From NCBI GenBank assembly GCA_003255025.1, contig QANY01002976.1, positions 2,234,115-2,298,114 of the forward strand: DNA of 64,000 nt, given 5' to 3'. Shown in pieces: positions 44,946 to 56,125 of the stretch. Every line of letters begins with the position of its first letter. Positions within the stretch are counted from its first letter, which is position 1. Origin of the DNA: Datisca glomerata. Its lineage: Eukaryota > Streptophyta > Magnoliopsida > Cucurbitales > Datiscaceae. The translations under genes were made by a program, and so were the position numbers. The notes below the pieces were generated by a model. That model searched no databases, was not told where the DNA came from, and worked only from the letters and a program-made list of their open reading frames with translations.

Positions 44946-44947
<2 letters not shown>

Positions 44948-44960
44948 TCTAATGATGCTT

Positions 44961-47181
44961 TGTAGATACCGTACTTTATCCGGTCCAATACTTTAAAAAT
45001 ATAAATTTTATTTTTTGACCCATATACTAGTTTAAGACTATATGTATGATTTGAAAAATAGTCCAACGCATAAAAATAAGAAGAATTGTCCAATGACTAA
45101 AAAATAAAAAAAGGAACAAAAAGTACTAAAAATAAAAAGTGAAGCCATAAGTTTGCCTATAAATAGAGGGGAGGTCTTCACTTGAAAAGGAGGATTGTAG
45201 AGTGAGAAAGAGAAGGGATTTTAGAGAGAGAAAGAGAGGTCTTGAGATAATATGAGAGACTTTTTAAAAAAATAGAGAAAGAGAGGTCTTGAGATAATAT
45301 GAGAGACTTTTTAAAAAAATAGAGAAAGAGAGTTTTCAATTTTATTCATCTTTCATCTTCTCCCATTCATTTTATTAAGTTAGTTCAAATTTCTTGCATT
45401 TTAGCTTACAATATATCTTGTTCATTATTATTCATCATCTCTCTTCGTCATACTAATGTAGTTGATAGTTTTTTTGTTCTTTTTCCATACATAAGTTGTT
45501 TGTTCATTCTTTATCATTTTTCCTACTTTTAATCTTAAGTTTTATTTTCATCTATTGTTGATTTCTCTATAAATTTTATAATGAGATATTTTATCATCAA
45601 CTCAATCAATAAAGATGATTATAAAGCTCTTAAGTGGTGTAAAATTAACTCAATGTGAATCAACTCTTTAATGGGTTGAAAGTGTACAATTGATGAAAAG
45701 ATCCCATATGATAATTTCTCATATATAAAAATGCATAAAATAGATAGTAAAACCTCTATACAAGATTATACAAATATTTAAACCTTGAATTTTTTTATGT
45801 TCTTACAAATCTTTTCTTCTTTTCTTTTTAATTTTTGTTCATAATTTTTATGACACTTATTTGAACTAGTTACTATCCATGATCATTCTTAGCAATGAAG
45901 GGAGAAAGAAAAAATGATCATTAGTCAACTAAGTAGTCCAAAATAAAAAAATTTCTATATTTATATCCCAAACAAAAATTATTTTATTTTGAAAGTTTTA
46001 TTGATTTTCCTTTAGTGACACTTGTTTAAACTAGTTATCATCCATGATCATTCCTAGCAATGAATGAAGAGAGGAAAAATGATAATTGGTGAACTAAGTA
46101 GTCCAAAATAAAAAATGGTATATTTATGTCCCAAACAAAAATTATTTATTTTTATTTATTGACACTTGTTTAAATTAGTTATCATCATGATCATTCCTTT
46201 ATTATTTGATTAGCATTGAGGGAAGAAATAAAAAATTATAATTAGTAGACTATGTAATCAAAAATAGTATGTTCAGGTCAATTATGTATGAAATTAAACA
46301 TTTTTTATAAATTAATTTATTTACACATAAAAAATATTTATTTNATTTCTTTTTTTGTGTTTTGTGTTTTTTTTTGCATTTTTTTTGTTTTTTTTCTATT
46401 TTTTTATTAGTAAATATTGTTGGTTTGTTTTAATTTTTTTTGTATATCTTTTTACTTGTATAACATATTATTTCCTTATTTTCACTCTACATGTTTTTTT
46501 AAAATTTATCATACATCTTTATCATCTCTAACATTTCTTTCCATTATTCTTTCTTTTTCTTTATAATTATTATCTCTTCTTATTTAGATTGCATGTGATT
46601 ATTTTTTCTTTCTTTTAGCATCAGAATTGGCGTTCATAAATTAAAATCATAACAATTAGATGTAAATTTTGTTAATTTCATTATTTTATTTTCACTAAAA
46701 AAATCCAATAATGGATTTTGAAATTTTTGGGATACCAAATTTTTTGAACTACCGAGGTGAGAAGTTATTTTTAGGATACCGAGAATACTCCAATAGCGCT
46801 TTGATTTTAAAAAGTAAAAAAAAATAAAAATATTTTTTCAATAGTCTTTGTACCACTCATTAAAGATAATTTATTTGTTCACTTTTATGATGCAAAATGT
46901 ACCAAATGAGACATTCAAAATTAAATTTCTATAACATATTTATAGAAAATAATTTGGATAGCATTGATAAAATTTGGTAACCATTTTTCATAATGGGGGT
47001 TGTGGTGTGCTAATACTTTCTCCACACGCAAATGACTCCCGAACCAACTTTAAATTTTCATAGACTAAAATGTTTGATTTTAAAATTGGGTGATCAATTA
47101 CGCCCTAAAATGATTGGTGGTGACTCCGAATTTTTTTTTTCACAAATAATTTTTTTAATCGCTGTTCCGCGTGGTGTCGCA
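44961..47181 (+). mobile_element. Tat/Ogre-type LTR (copy 2), no target duplication
   Basis: Starts TGTAGATACCGTACTTTATC and ends CCGCGTGGTGTCGCA. It aligns with copy 1 along its whole length, with the same four-fold GACACTTGTTTAAA blocks and an unresolved base (46344) at the equivalent low-complexity spot. The flanking 5-mers (TGCTT and ATCCA) do not match, and the two flanks belong to different sequences (copia G and the RNase gene 2 upstream region). It is therefore likely a product of recombination or deletion and not a simple solo LTR. It ends 278 bp before the ATG of RNase gene 2. Confidence 0.88.
45158..45166 (+). promoter_or_regulatory. LTR promoter TATA box (copy 2)
   Basis: TATAAATAG, oriented toward RNase gene 2, about 2.3 kb upstream of its start codon. 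It is followed by GAGGGG and a purine-rich tandem duplication. Confidence 0.6.
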
Positions 47182-47391
47182 ATCCATTCCAGTAAGAAGC
47201 AAATTCAATTATATATATGAGAATAAAAAAATTCTATTAATTAATATCAGAGTTACAAATGTAAAGCGTTTGTTAACATGTTGCTAGTCCAATCATATTT
47301 GGTTATTGCCAAAGGATAACACTTTTATTTTGATTGGAGGACACTCTACCCAAAAGCTTAAAAATTAGTTACTCTAATTGATATTTAAAGA

Positions 47392-47398
47392 TATATAG
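47392..47398 (+). promoter_or_regulatory. Putative TATA box of RNase gene 2
   Basis: TATATAG about 62 bp upstream of ATG 47460. The corresponding place in gene 1 has lost its spacing through the MITE-like insertion. Confidence 0.4.
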
Positions 47399-47459
47399 CT
47401 GTCTACAAATGGCTAGGAATCAGTCATAGAATATTAATGAATATTTCAATAATGAGCAA

Positions 47460-48464
47460 ATGATGCATACGGCTAATAATAAAATCATACTTGTTTTCTT
47501 GCTCCTAATTCTGTCTTCATTTGCGAAGAGAAAGAACAACACAAAATTTGATTACTTTAGATTTGATCTCGTATGGCCTAATAGTTTTTGCAATCAAGGA
47601 GTAAAACTATGCAGAGAACCAATTCCACAGGAATTCAAAGTTCATGGTTTATGGCCTTACAAAGCTGCTAGGAGGCATGCTCGAATTTATACTCGTTTCT
47701 CTTTTTCCAAAACTGAGGTAAAACATAAGACAAATACACCATCTTGTTCATTCATTTATTCCATCCATGTGTCATTATGATCTGGAGAATTTTTGTTGTT
47801 TTTTTTTAAATTTTACGGGTTTACATTTGTATAAGAGTTTTGTAATTTTGTGATTTTGAACTCAACATTGTCTAACAGGTTACAAAATGGAATTTCTCTC
47901 ATAGTCTATCAACAGTTTGGCCAACCCTGTTAAATGGCATGGATGACGTACAACTTTGGATGTCTGAATGGAATAAAAAAGGGGTTTGCACTGACATTAG
48001 CCCGGAAAATTACTTTTTTTCTGGACTCAAATTTGCAAATAAGTATGATTATCTTTATCATTCTTTATTGAAATCAGGTACATAATTTATGTGAAACCCT
48101 TTACTAGTGATAACTTTAACGTTTGGAAATATATGGCTACCACTTATTCCATTTGAACTACTAAAAGTATTTTCTTTTGATTGTTTATACCTCGGTATAA
48201 TTAGGTGTTGTGACTCCTTCTCCACAACCTTATGATCGAGAATCTTTACGAGACGAAATTACAAAACTAGTAGGCTCTTCACCCATAATTACATGCAATC
48301 AGTACAATAATACTACACAATTCTTAAGTGTTTGTATATGTATTACAATCAAAGGTGTAGCATTAGACTGCCCATATCGCTATCACAAATGTGGAGAAGG
48401 GAAACCGGTTGTCTTGTTTCCTACAAAAGAAACTGTTTTCCTCTCTCGGTATTGCATTGTCTAA
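47460..48464 (+). CDS. RNase T2 / S-RNase-lineage protein 2, CAS II histidines lost
   Basis: Paralogue of the gene at 31772, same strand. Exons 47460-47717, 47879-48077 and 48205-48464, the introns at identical positions and phases; exon 2 is 199 nt in both. About 238 residues. The start is fixed because the upstream ATG at 47438 (context ATTAATGAATATTTC) runs into a TGA. Signal peptide NKIILVFLLLILSSFA, then FDYFRFDLVWPNSFCNQG. CAS I is intact (EFKVHGLWPYK). CAS II reads LWMSEWNKKGVCTD: Glu and one Lys remain, but both His of WxHEWxKHG are Ser and Lys. Possible N-glycosylation at WNFS and NNTT. C-terminal cysteines ITCNQY, SVCICI, LDCPYRYHKCG are kept. RNase activity is not expected. Known inactive relatives include RNase-related storage proteins of Calystegia and ginseng, and a self-compatible S-RNase allele lacking a CAS histidine. 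AATAAA at 48835. Confidence 0.85.
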
Positions 48465-48616
48465 ACTTTCTATTAGTTCATAATTCTTTAGTATGCCTCG
48501 TATCCTTCTAGTTGAATTATTCTTTCAATTACAACTATAATGATATTTCTTGTTTGATATTCATGGTTATTTTCTATTGATTTATGAACTAATCTTGAAC
48601 TTTTATAAACTTGTAG

Positions 48617-48680
48617 CGGTCAAGAAGATATAAAAGAGATTCCTTCAACTTTCAAAAGGAACAAATTTGATGCAAGTTAA
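48617..48680 (+). other. Candidate alternative last exon of RNase gene 2
   Basis: Splicing CTCTCTCG/GTATTG (after 48448) to CTTGTAG/C (48616) gives RGQEDIKEIPSTFKRNKFDA and a TAA at 48678-48680, total about 254 residues. The frame and the GQED start agree with the matching exon of gene 1, though the two tails diverge and differ in length. Confidence 0.45.
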
Positions 48681-49119
48681 GAGATGGTGATTGGAGACCT
48701 GGCTCCAAATTTTACTTAGAGCAACCCTAACTTTCATGATAAAACACGTCGAAACAGATCCATTTTCACAATAATATAGGGCTTGTTGTCTTCTCATGTC
48801 TTTAGATATAACCTAAGACGTTGTATGCTTTTGAAATAAATAGATCTGTAAAATGAAAATGATAAGTCGAATTATATGCATTACTCTATATACTTTTATC
48901 AACACTAGAGTATTATCATTAGAAAGAACGAATTAAGTTGGCCTAAGCCTATATCTTACAATAAGTTTTCCCTTTTTATAATAGAAACAATGCTTCAAGG
49001 CGAAGATAGAACATTGACTAAAGTCTCTAACCATCACTATAGGAGGTTTTAGCATCAACAACTAGATTACATTTTTTATCTATCCAACTAAAACTGCAAA
49101 GCAACAAAGAAAGAATGAA

Positions 49120-49345
49120 AATTGTTTACTAACGGCACTAGGTTTCTCATTTTCCAGCTAGCCTCAACATCCTTGCATAGCCAGTCAACTACTCTTCTAG
49201 AGTCTGTTTCCACCATAATGTTGTTCCACCCCATGTGCCATAATAAGACCTTCTAACATAGCCAACAATTCAGCATGATCTACATCCTGAGTTGTATTCC
49301 AAAGATTCCAACAGGTTCACTTTGAAAGGTTCTTGCTTATAACTC
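49120..49345 (-). pseudogene. LINE/RNase H-like domain fragment
   Basis: The minus strand reads DVDHAELLAMLEGLIMAHGV then, after a shift, IMVETDSRRVVDWLCKDVEA and SWKMRNLV. AE-x-x-A-x-x-x-GL followed by VETDS matches the RNase H-like domain (RVT_3 type) at the C-terminus of plant LINE-like reverse transcriptase polyproteins. Only about 70 codons survive, with a frameshift. It is located between RNase gene 2 and the Tat element. Confidence 0.65.
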
Positions 49346-49490
49346 CATAGAACTCACAGATGGCAGATGTTTAACAGAGCATCATCCACAGTGTCTAATG
49401 TATATAAGCTAATCTTTACAACTTTTCCAGAGGTAAAAAATAAATAATTGACTGCTCCGATCGAATAGCATAGCAACAGGATTAACTGGT

Positions 49491-50009
49491 TGTCGCAACG
49501 TGTCTGTGACGCGGAGCGGCGATTAAAAAACCATTTGTGGAGAAAGAAATCCGGAGTCGCCACCAATCATTTTAGGGTGTGATTAGTCACTCAATTTTAA
49601 AATAAAAATTTTGGTCTATGAAAGTTCAAAGTTGGTTTGGGAGTCATTTGTGTGTGAGGAAGGTATTAGTACCCCACAATACCCATTATTAAAATGGTTA
49701 CATAATTTAATCAAATGCTATCCAAATTATAGTTTAAAACAAGATTAAAGAAATCCCTTCTCTTTCTCACTCTCCAATCCTCCTTTCAAGTGAAGATCTC
49801 CCCTCTATTTTTAGGCAAACTTAGGGGTTCACTTTTTATTTTTAGTCTTTTTTGCTCTTTTTTTACTTTTTTAGTCCTTCAACAATTCTTCTTATTTTTA
49901 GGCATCGGGCTATTTTTTAAATCATACATATAGTCTTAGACTAGTATATGGGTCAAAAACAAAATTTGTATTTTTAAAGTATTGGACCGGACAAAATATG
50001 GTATCCACA
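49491..50009 (-). repeat. 3' LTR of the Tat element, internally deleted
   Basis: Contains the terminal about 270 bp (TGTCGCAACGTGTCTGTG on the plus strand) and the initial about 250 bp (ending GGTATCCACA) of the family LTR, joined near 49745-49760. About 1.7 kb of the middle is missing compared with 40051-42246. Confidence 0.85.
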
Positions 50010-50147
50010 GCTGCGGCCCTTTGTTCACAATTCTAAACTTAGAGGGTGTACAAATGTGTAGATAAATATTTTGATGGAGAAAAGACTATATGGATAAGGG
50101 GAATAGAAATCTCGACTTATTCTGGTTCTATTAAATGACACAATTAT

Positions 50148-50722
50148 GAAATGGACCTGGATAGACACAGGTTTCGACATCGACTCAATTTGGATTTAAT
50201 TTAACCATATTAATTGAAACAGACCAAGCGCTAACATCGGGCTTCGATCGTGACAAAGTCAATTTCGATTTAACCGAAGATATTTTGAAAGGAAAACGGA
50301 CCTGGATAGACTCGGGCTTCAACCTCGACTCAATTTGGGTGCGATTTAACTGAAGATATTTGAAAATGAGACGAACCTGGATAGACACAGGCTTTTACCT
50401 CGACTCGATGCGGGTTCGATTTAACTAGAGATAGTTGAAAATAATTGGACCTGGATAGACACAATTTTCGACCTCAACTCGATTCGGGCTCAATTTAACC
50501 GAAGATATTTGAAAAGAAACGAACGCGGATAGACGCAGGCTTCGACCTCGACTCGATGTAGGTCCGATTTAACCAGAGACAGTTGAAAAGAAGTGGACCT
50601 GGATAGACACATGCTTCGACCTCAACTCAATTTAGGTTCGATTTAACCAGAGATATTTGAAAAGAAATGGACCTGGATAGACGCAGGTTTCGGTCAAGAT
50701 TGGATTCGGGTTCAGTTTATTC
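50148..50722. repeat. 74-bp tandem repeat in the 3' UTR of the Tat element
   Basis: Eight units with phase marks GGATAGAC at 50159, 50304, 50379, 50453, 50527, 50601 and 50675, plus one diverged unit near 50230. Each reads CCTGGATAGACACAGGCTTC, ACCTCGACTCGATTCGGGTT and CGATTTAACC-AGAGATATTTG. GC content is higher than in the surroundings. Variable tandem repeats in just this place are known from pea Ogre elements, where they seed satellites. Confidence 0.93.
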
Positions 50723-50730
50723 GAAGAAAA

Positions 50731-50860
50731 TGAAGTGGAGCAAGATAGAGATAGTGAGATAGTGAGATAGAGAAAGTGTAAAGGGGGGAGAGAGAGAGGG
50801 AGGGAAGGAGGGGGAGAGAGATAGAGAGAGGGGGAGAAAGAGAGCAGAGGCTGATCAGAC
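50731..50860. repeat. Purine-rich (GA/GGA) tract
   Basis: Nearly all G and A on the plus strand (AGAGAGAGGGAGGGAAGGAG). The minus-strand Ser/Leu/Pro frame here is low-complexity translation. Confidence 0.9.
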
Positions 50861-51126
50861 AGACCAACATTTTGATAGTGAGTCGGTGGTCTGAAATCGG
50901 GTCTCGGGTCATTTTGAAATGTTGATTGTTGAGAGTGATAATTGTATTAAATTTGTGAGGTATTTGCCATATATGATGTCATAGATTTGGGCCCTTTATT
51001 ATACTTTGAATATCGTGGCCCTGGGTTCACAGCTTGTGACGGGTACCCAAAATTGATCATCTATACATCCCCTTCTTTTCGCTTCAATGGCGGCCTTTTT
51101 TTTATGGATGATGCATGTGATACAAC

Positions 51127-54100
51127 TTACAAAATTCTTCCATTCTTTACCCCATATTCAATCCTTTCATCGATCACTATAATGTCAGAGAAGTTATTTG
51201 AAGCGTTTCCAATCATCCTATCATAGAATAGAGAGCTTAAGGTGTTGATGAACATTAGAGCCATCTTCTTTTCTGATAAGTCTGGTTGTACCTGAGCAGC
51301 TAATTCCCTCCACATTTGCGCGTATTCTTTAAAGCCTTCAGTAGGATTTTTTTCCATTCTTTGTAGATCCATACAATCAGGAGGTATGTTTATGTTGTAT
51401 TTGTATTGTCTTAGGAAAGCATCAGCTAAATCTTTCTACGTCTGAATATGTTGGTTATCCAATTGGATATGCCAGCGAGATGCAGGCCCCATCAAGCTAT
51501 CATGAAAGAAATGAATCAACAGTTTATCATGATTTGCACAAGCAGCCATCTTTTTGCAGTGCATGATAATGTGACTTCTCGGGCATGTACTACCATCATA
51601 TTTTTTAAACTCAAGTAGTTTGAATTTGTGTGGGATGGTTACATCTGGGACCAAACATAATTAGGTGGCATCAATGATACCATATACATCTGATCCTTCA
51701 ATGGCACGTAGTATTTCCTCTAAAAAGTCCACTTTATCTTTCGACAGCGGGTCTTCGCTTGTCTTAGTAACAGGCCCCTGCCCCTTTAGGTCATCAACAT
51801 CGGGTATGATGATTGGCTCATTAGCGAGTTTTCCTTGTCGAGTGAAAGCTTGATTGTGACCTGGTGCCATTGTGGATGGGTTATACCTAATTTTTCCAGT
51901 CTGCATCATTTCCTGGACATTTGGAAATGGATAGTGTTGGATATTTACTGGTGGTGAAGCATGCTGAAAGTGGTCAATCTGATGACGTTGATAGGTTGGA
52001 GTGAACCTAGGAGGGTAAGGTGGAGTATCGTTTGGCAGTTGATTTTGTGATGATTGAGCCCCTTGCGGATTTTCAAGACAGGCTTTTCCCTTACTGCCGG
52101 CGAGGAGTTCCAAGACTAGCCATTTGCTCTTTCAGCTCCCAAATGTATTCTTTCATTTCCTCTCGCGATTGCTCTCTTTCTTACTCATCCATGACCCTAA
52201 CTTGAGCTCGCGTTCGATAGGGATGTCGGAGTTGATGAGCTATCCTTGAAAAGTTTTCTTAAAATAAATAAAAATAAAACAATGAGATGGTAGATTTTGC
52301 TAATGAAGAAGAATAAATAATAATAACAATAATAATGATGAAAGTAAATTTATGCATAAGAAATGATATTGCACAAAGTGAAAGTTTAAAAGTACTCAAT
52401 TTCATTCAATTAGTAGAGCATCCACTACATTTGAGTATGTAGAAGTCAACTACACTACTCCGCAATATGAGTTTATACAAAATGACCAAAATCTTTGTTG
52501 ATTTCTTCCATAAACTTAGACAAGTTCTCACCATTTGGATGGATGGGCAAAACACTCTTTTTCAAAAATGATGCTTGTTCCACCGAATTGCTCGCTCTCA
52601 CAGCCACACCTTTAAGCCATTCCATAGTTTGCCTTGATTGTTGTCGAATCAAGTCATGCTCTTGTTGCAGTATTAGTAATCATATCTCAGTGCGTCGACA
52701 TTAGCACCATTATTTCTTGCCAATTTCACTATCATTTGGTGACTCGATCTTCCTATATTCACTAAATCAACTTGTAAATTATCAGTGATTCATCGTACTG
52801 AGTCATATTGTTCTTTTAACTCAATGATGTATGCATTCTTCTTATCGACAGCCCCATTAACCTCTTCTAAAACCTCTTGTACAAGCTTATTTTTCCTTTC
52901 TAGCTTCATGATTCGATCCTCCTGTTCATAGATCACCCCTCGCAAATTCTTATTGTCCTCTGCCATCTTTCTAATTTTGTTGTTGAGTTTGCGAGTGTCA
53001 GTTCCCAACTCTAAGTTTTTCCGCTTCAGATATTCTTGATCCTTAACCTTGTTTCTCAAATCTCTGATTTGTTTTTCAGATTCAATCCTATGTTTGCCAA
53101 ACAAATTCATCTTGTATGTTAGACGTTTGTTTTCTTCCAAGAGAGCTAAATTCTTTTGACGCTCCTCATATAACTCATCACGCTCCTCCTTTTTAACAAT
53201 CTCCTTATGAGCTTCCGGTAACTTGTATGATTGTAACTCATCAACTGTTAAGGCAATAGTTACTTTGCCTCTACTTACAAGCCACGCTTTCCTTTGTGCA
53301 ATTCATGTGGTTCTTCTCATTCCGCACACTTCTCGTTATTTTCCAAGCTCCAATTAGCTGCTACAATTTTTTTTCAATATCTTGAGAATCATAATTGATC
53401 TCAATACCCTTCAATGCGTGAGTGGCAAGGATAAACTATCTCATGTATAATTGATGGAGCACCATTAGCGGAGCACCATTAGCGGAGCATAACTAGTACA
53501 ACCCCATGGTCCTAGGAGTGGGACCCATTGATAGTCGCCACATCTATAGATCATCAATGTCAACGGCATCCAGTGGACTTTTTAGATAACATTTTCATCC
53601 TTTCACTTTGATAGGTGTGAAACTGCGGATTCCATTTGGCCATTCCAAATTCTACAATGGGGATTCTCGTCTTCATCCATGGACTTGAAAACTTAATTTG
53701 AGGACATTTGAAATCTGGTGGACATCTAAGATGGTTAAGAATCCAAATACATAAAAGAGATGGAGAGCCGATGAACTTCCCTTTTCCAAACACTCGTATG
53801 TGATTTAAGGAACGAAAATTCTTAGCGAGAATTGAGAAAACCGGGTTAACACCATGTTCGACTTGAAGGAACATTTTTATCACTTTATCAACCACACAAC
53901 CTTGAATCTTTAGAAATAATGCGGTGTCATAAATACACAGTGCATAAAGAGTCATACTCTTATCTTCCTTCAAGACATTTTGAGTGAAATCTAGGAGGTA
54001 ATCCAGCGGAACACACTCATTCCCCCTTTAACTTTCAATCTTTTCTCAATCTCAGATGCATGGACAGTACCCAAGAGCCTGGATAAATCTCTCTTCAATG

Positions 54101-54530
54101 TGAGCCTTTTGTCATAATTATAAACATTATTCATGCTTTTCAGCGAGACGTTCAGTAGGGCTTGATATTCTTCAGTGGTAGAAGTAAGATAAATTGTTCC
54201 AAAGGTGAAACATTTATACAGAGGGTCTCAGAAATGCAATTAAGTCTTAAGAATGGAAGCGTTGACTGTAATATACAGAATATAAGCGATGTGACCATAC
54301 TTGCCGACAAACAAATTTTTCTGCTCCGGCGAAAAATCCTCTCATATCTTCTTCAACCTCTCCAAGTAAGTGTGTGAGAACTCTATCTTAGTGATTGTTG
54401 GTAGAAGAACGGCATCCTCCTTTTTCAGACAATCTCCTTTTCATTTCTGTGTTTCCTCTGACCATTGGACTACTGTAACTTGATCTTCTGTCACACTCGG
54501 AGTAGAAGTCATGGTCTCTAAAATATGAAT
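51127..54530 (-). pseudogene. Gag-like protein of the Tat element (DUF7745-like N-part plus gag domain)
   Basis: Minus strand. An N-terminal region 54530-53330 with broken frames (best open part 53973-53560: MTLYALCIYDTALFLKIQGC, IVEFGMAKWNPQFHTY) resembles the DUF7745 domain found at the front of such gag proteins. A coiled coil of about 115 codons follows at 53140-52790 (KEKQIRDLRNKVKD-type heptads, EENKRLTYKMNLFGKHRIES). Then come a Pro/Gln-rich linker (52113-51790) and the retrotransposon gag core (FKLLEFKKYDGSTCPRSHII, LLIHFFHDSLMGPASRWHIQ, FKEYAQMWRELAAQVQPDLS, MALMFINTLSSLFYDRMIGN). In-frame stops at 51661 and 51436 interrupt the core. No zinc knuckle or protease follows. Confidence 0.8.
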
Positions 54531-55105
54531 GAATTGAATACTTCTTTACGATCTCTATTACGCAGCATGATACATGTATGCAAAAAAGAAATACGAAGAC
54601 AAATGTGAAACAATGGGAAAGAAAATTAGTCATAATACCATATTTAAGCAGAATCTCTATTTCTATCAAACATTAGTCATGAAATGGGCTCTAAGAACAA
54701 AAAACATGTGTGGTTTGGCTCTCAAATCTCTTAATAGGCTCTCAGGTTGTCTGCACTATTATCCGAATGGAGTAACAGGAGGCCCCAAACGGTATCCCGA
54801 AAGGGACGACTTGAGTGAGAAGTTTCATGAGTCTACACGAATCATAGTTCCACAAAGGCATTTCGCTACTCATTCTCGCTAGTCCTAAATGAAAAGCTCG
54901 GGTACAAAGCTCGTGTATATATGTGAAATTAAAATTATGTAAAGAAATATACTTCGTAAAAAAATGAACACATACAACTACAAGCATGAATTAGAAAAAA
55001 AACAATGAATAAAATAAACAAACAAAAAACCACACAAAATAATAGCATATGATAAAATTTTGGCTTGACTCTCTATCGATCTAAAAATGGTTAGACCAAT
55101 TGTTT

Positions 55106-55124
55106 GTCCCCAGTGGAGTCACCA
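55106..55124 (-). promoter_or_regulatory. Primer-binding site of the Tat element (tRNA-Arg)
   Basis: The minus strand reads TGGTGACTCCACTGGGGAC three bases after the LTR end. Plant tRNA-Arg genes end CCCCAGTGGAGTCG plus CCA, so this is complementary with one mismatch. Confidence 0.88.
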
Positions 55125-55127
55125 AGC

Positions 55128-56088
55128 TGTCGCAACGTCCTGTGACGTGAAGTGGCAATTAAGAAATCACTTGTGGATAAAGAAATTCAGAGTCGCCACC
55201 AATCATTTTAGGATATGATTGGTCACTCAATTTTAAAATAAAAATTTTGGTGTACGAATATTCAAAGTTGGTTCAGGAGTCATTTGTGTGTGGGGAATGT
55301 ATTAGCGCATCACAACACCCATATTAAAATGGTTACCAAATTAAATCAAATACTATCCAAATTATATTTTAAAACAAGATTAAAGAAATTCATTTTTGAA
55401 TGTTCCATTTAGTGCATTTTGGATCATGAAAATGAACAAAATAAATAATCTTTAATGGGTGGTACAAACACTATTGAAAAGTAATTTTTTTTAGTTTTAA
55501 TTTTTTTAAAAAAATTAAAGCATATTGGAGTTACTTTCTATATCCTAAAAATAACTCATCATTTTGGTAGTTCGAGAAATTTGGTATCCCAAATATTTCA
55601 AAGTCCTTCATCAGATTTTTTTAGTAAAAACTAAATAATGAAATTAACAAAATTTTCATCTAATATGATGGTTTAATTTATGAACATCAATTCTGATGAT
55701 AAAAGAATGAAATAATAATCGCATACAATCATAACAATATGATAATAATATATAAATAAATAAGAAGAGATAAAAACTATAAAGAAAAAGAAATAATAGT
55801 GGAAAGAAAGATTAGAGATGATAAAAATGTATGATAAATTTAAAAAGAATATGTAGAGTGAAAATAAGAAAACAATATGTGAAATAAGTAAAAAGATATA
55901 CAAAATAAATTAAAACAAATCAATAATATCTACTAATAAAAAAATAGATAAAATACTAACAAAAAAACAAAAAAATACAAAAAAGAAATAAAATACAAAC
56001 AACAAAAAAAGCCAAAAAACACAAAAAATAAATAAAAAATAAATACAAATGGTGACATCACCCTCCGGTTTTTTTGGTTTTTTCAAAA

Positions 56089-56125
<37 letters not shown>

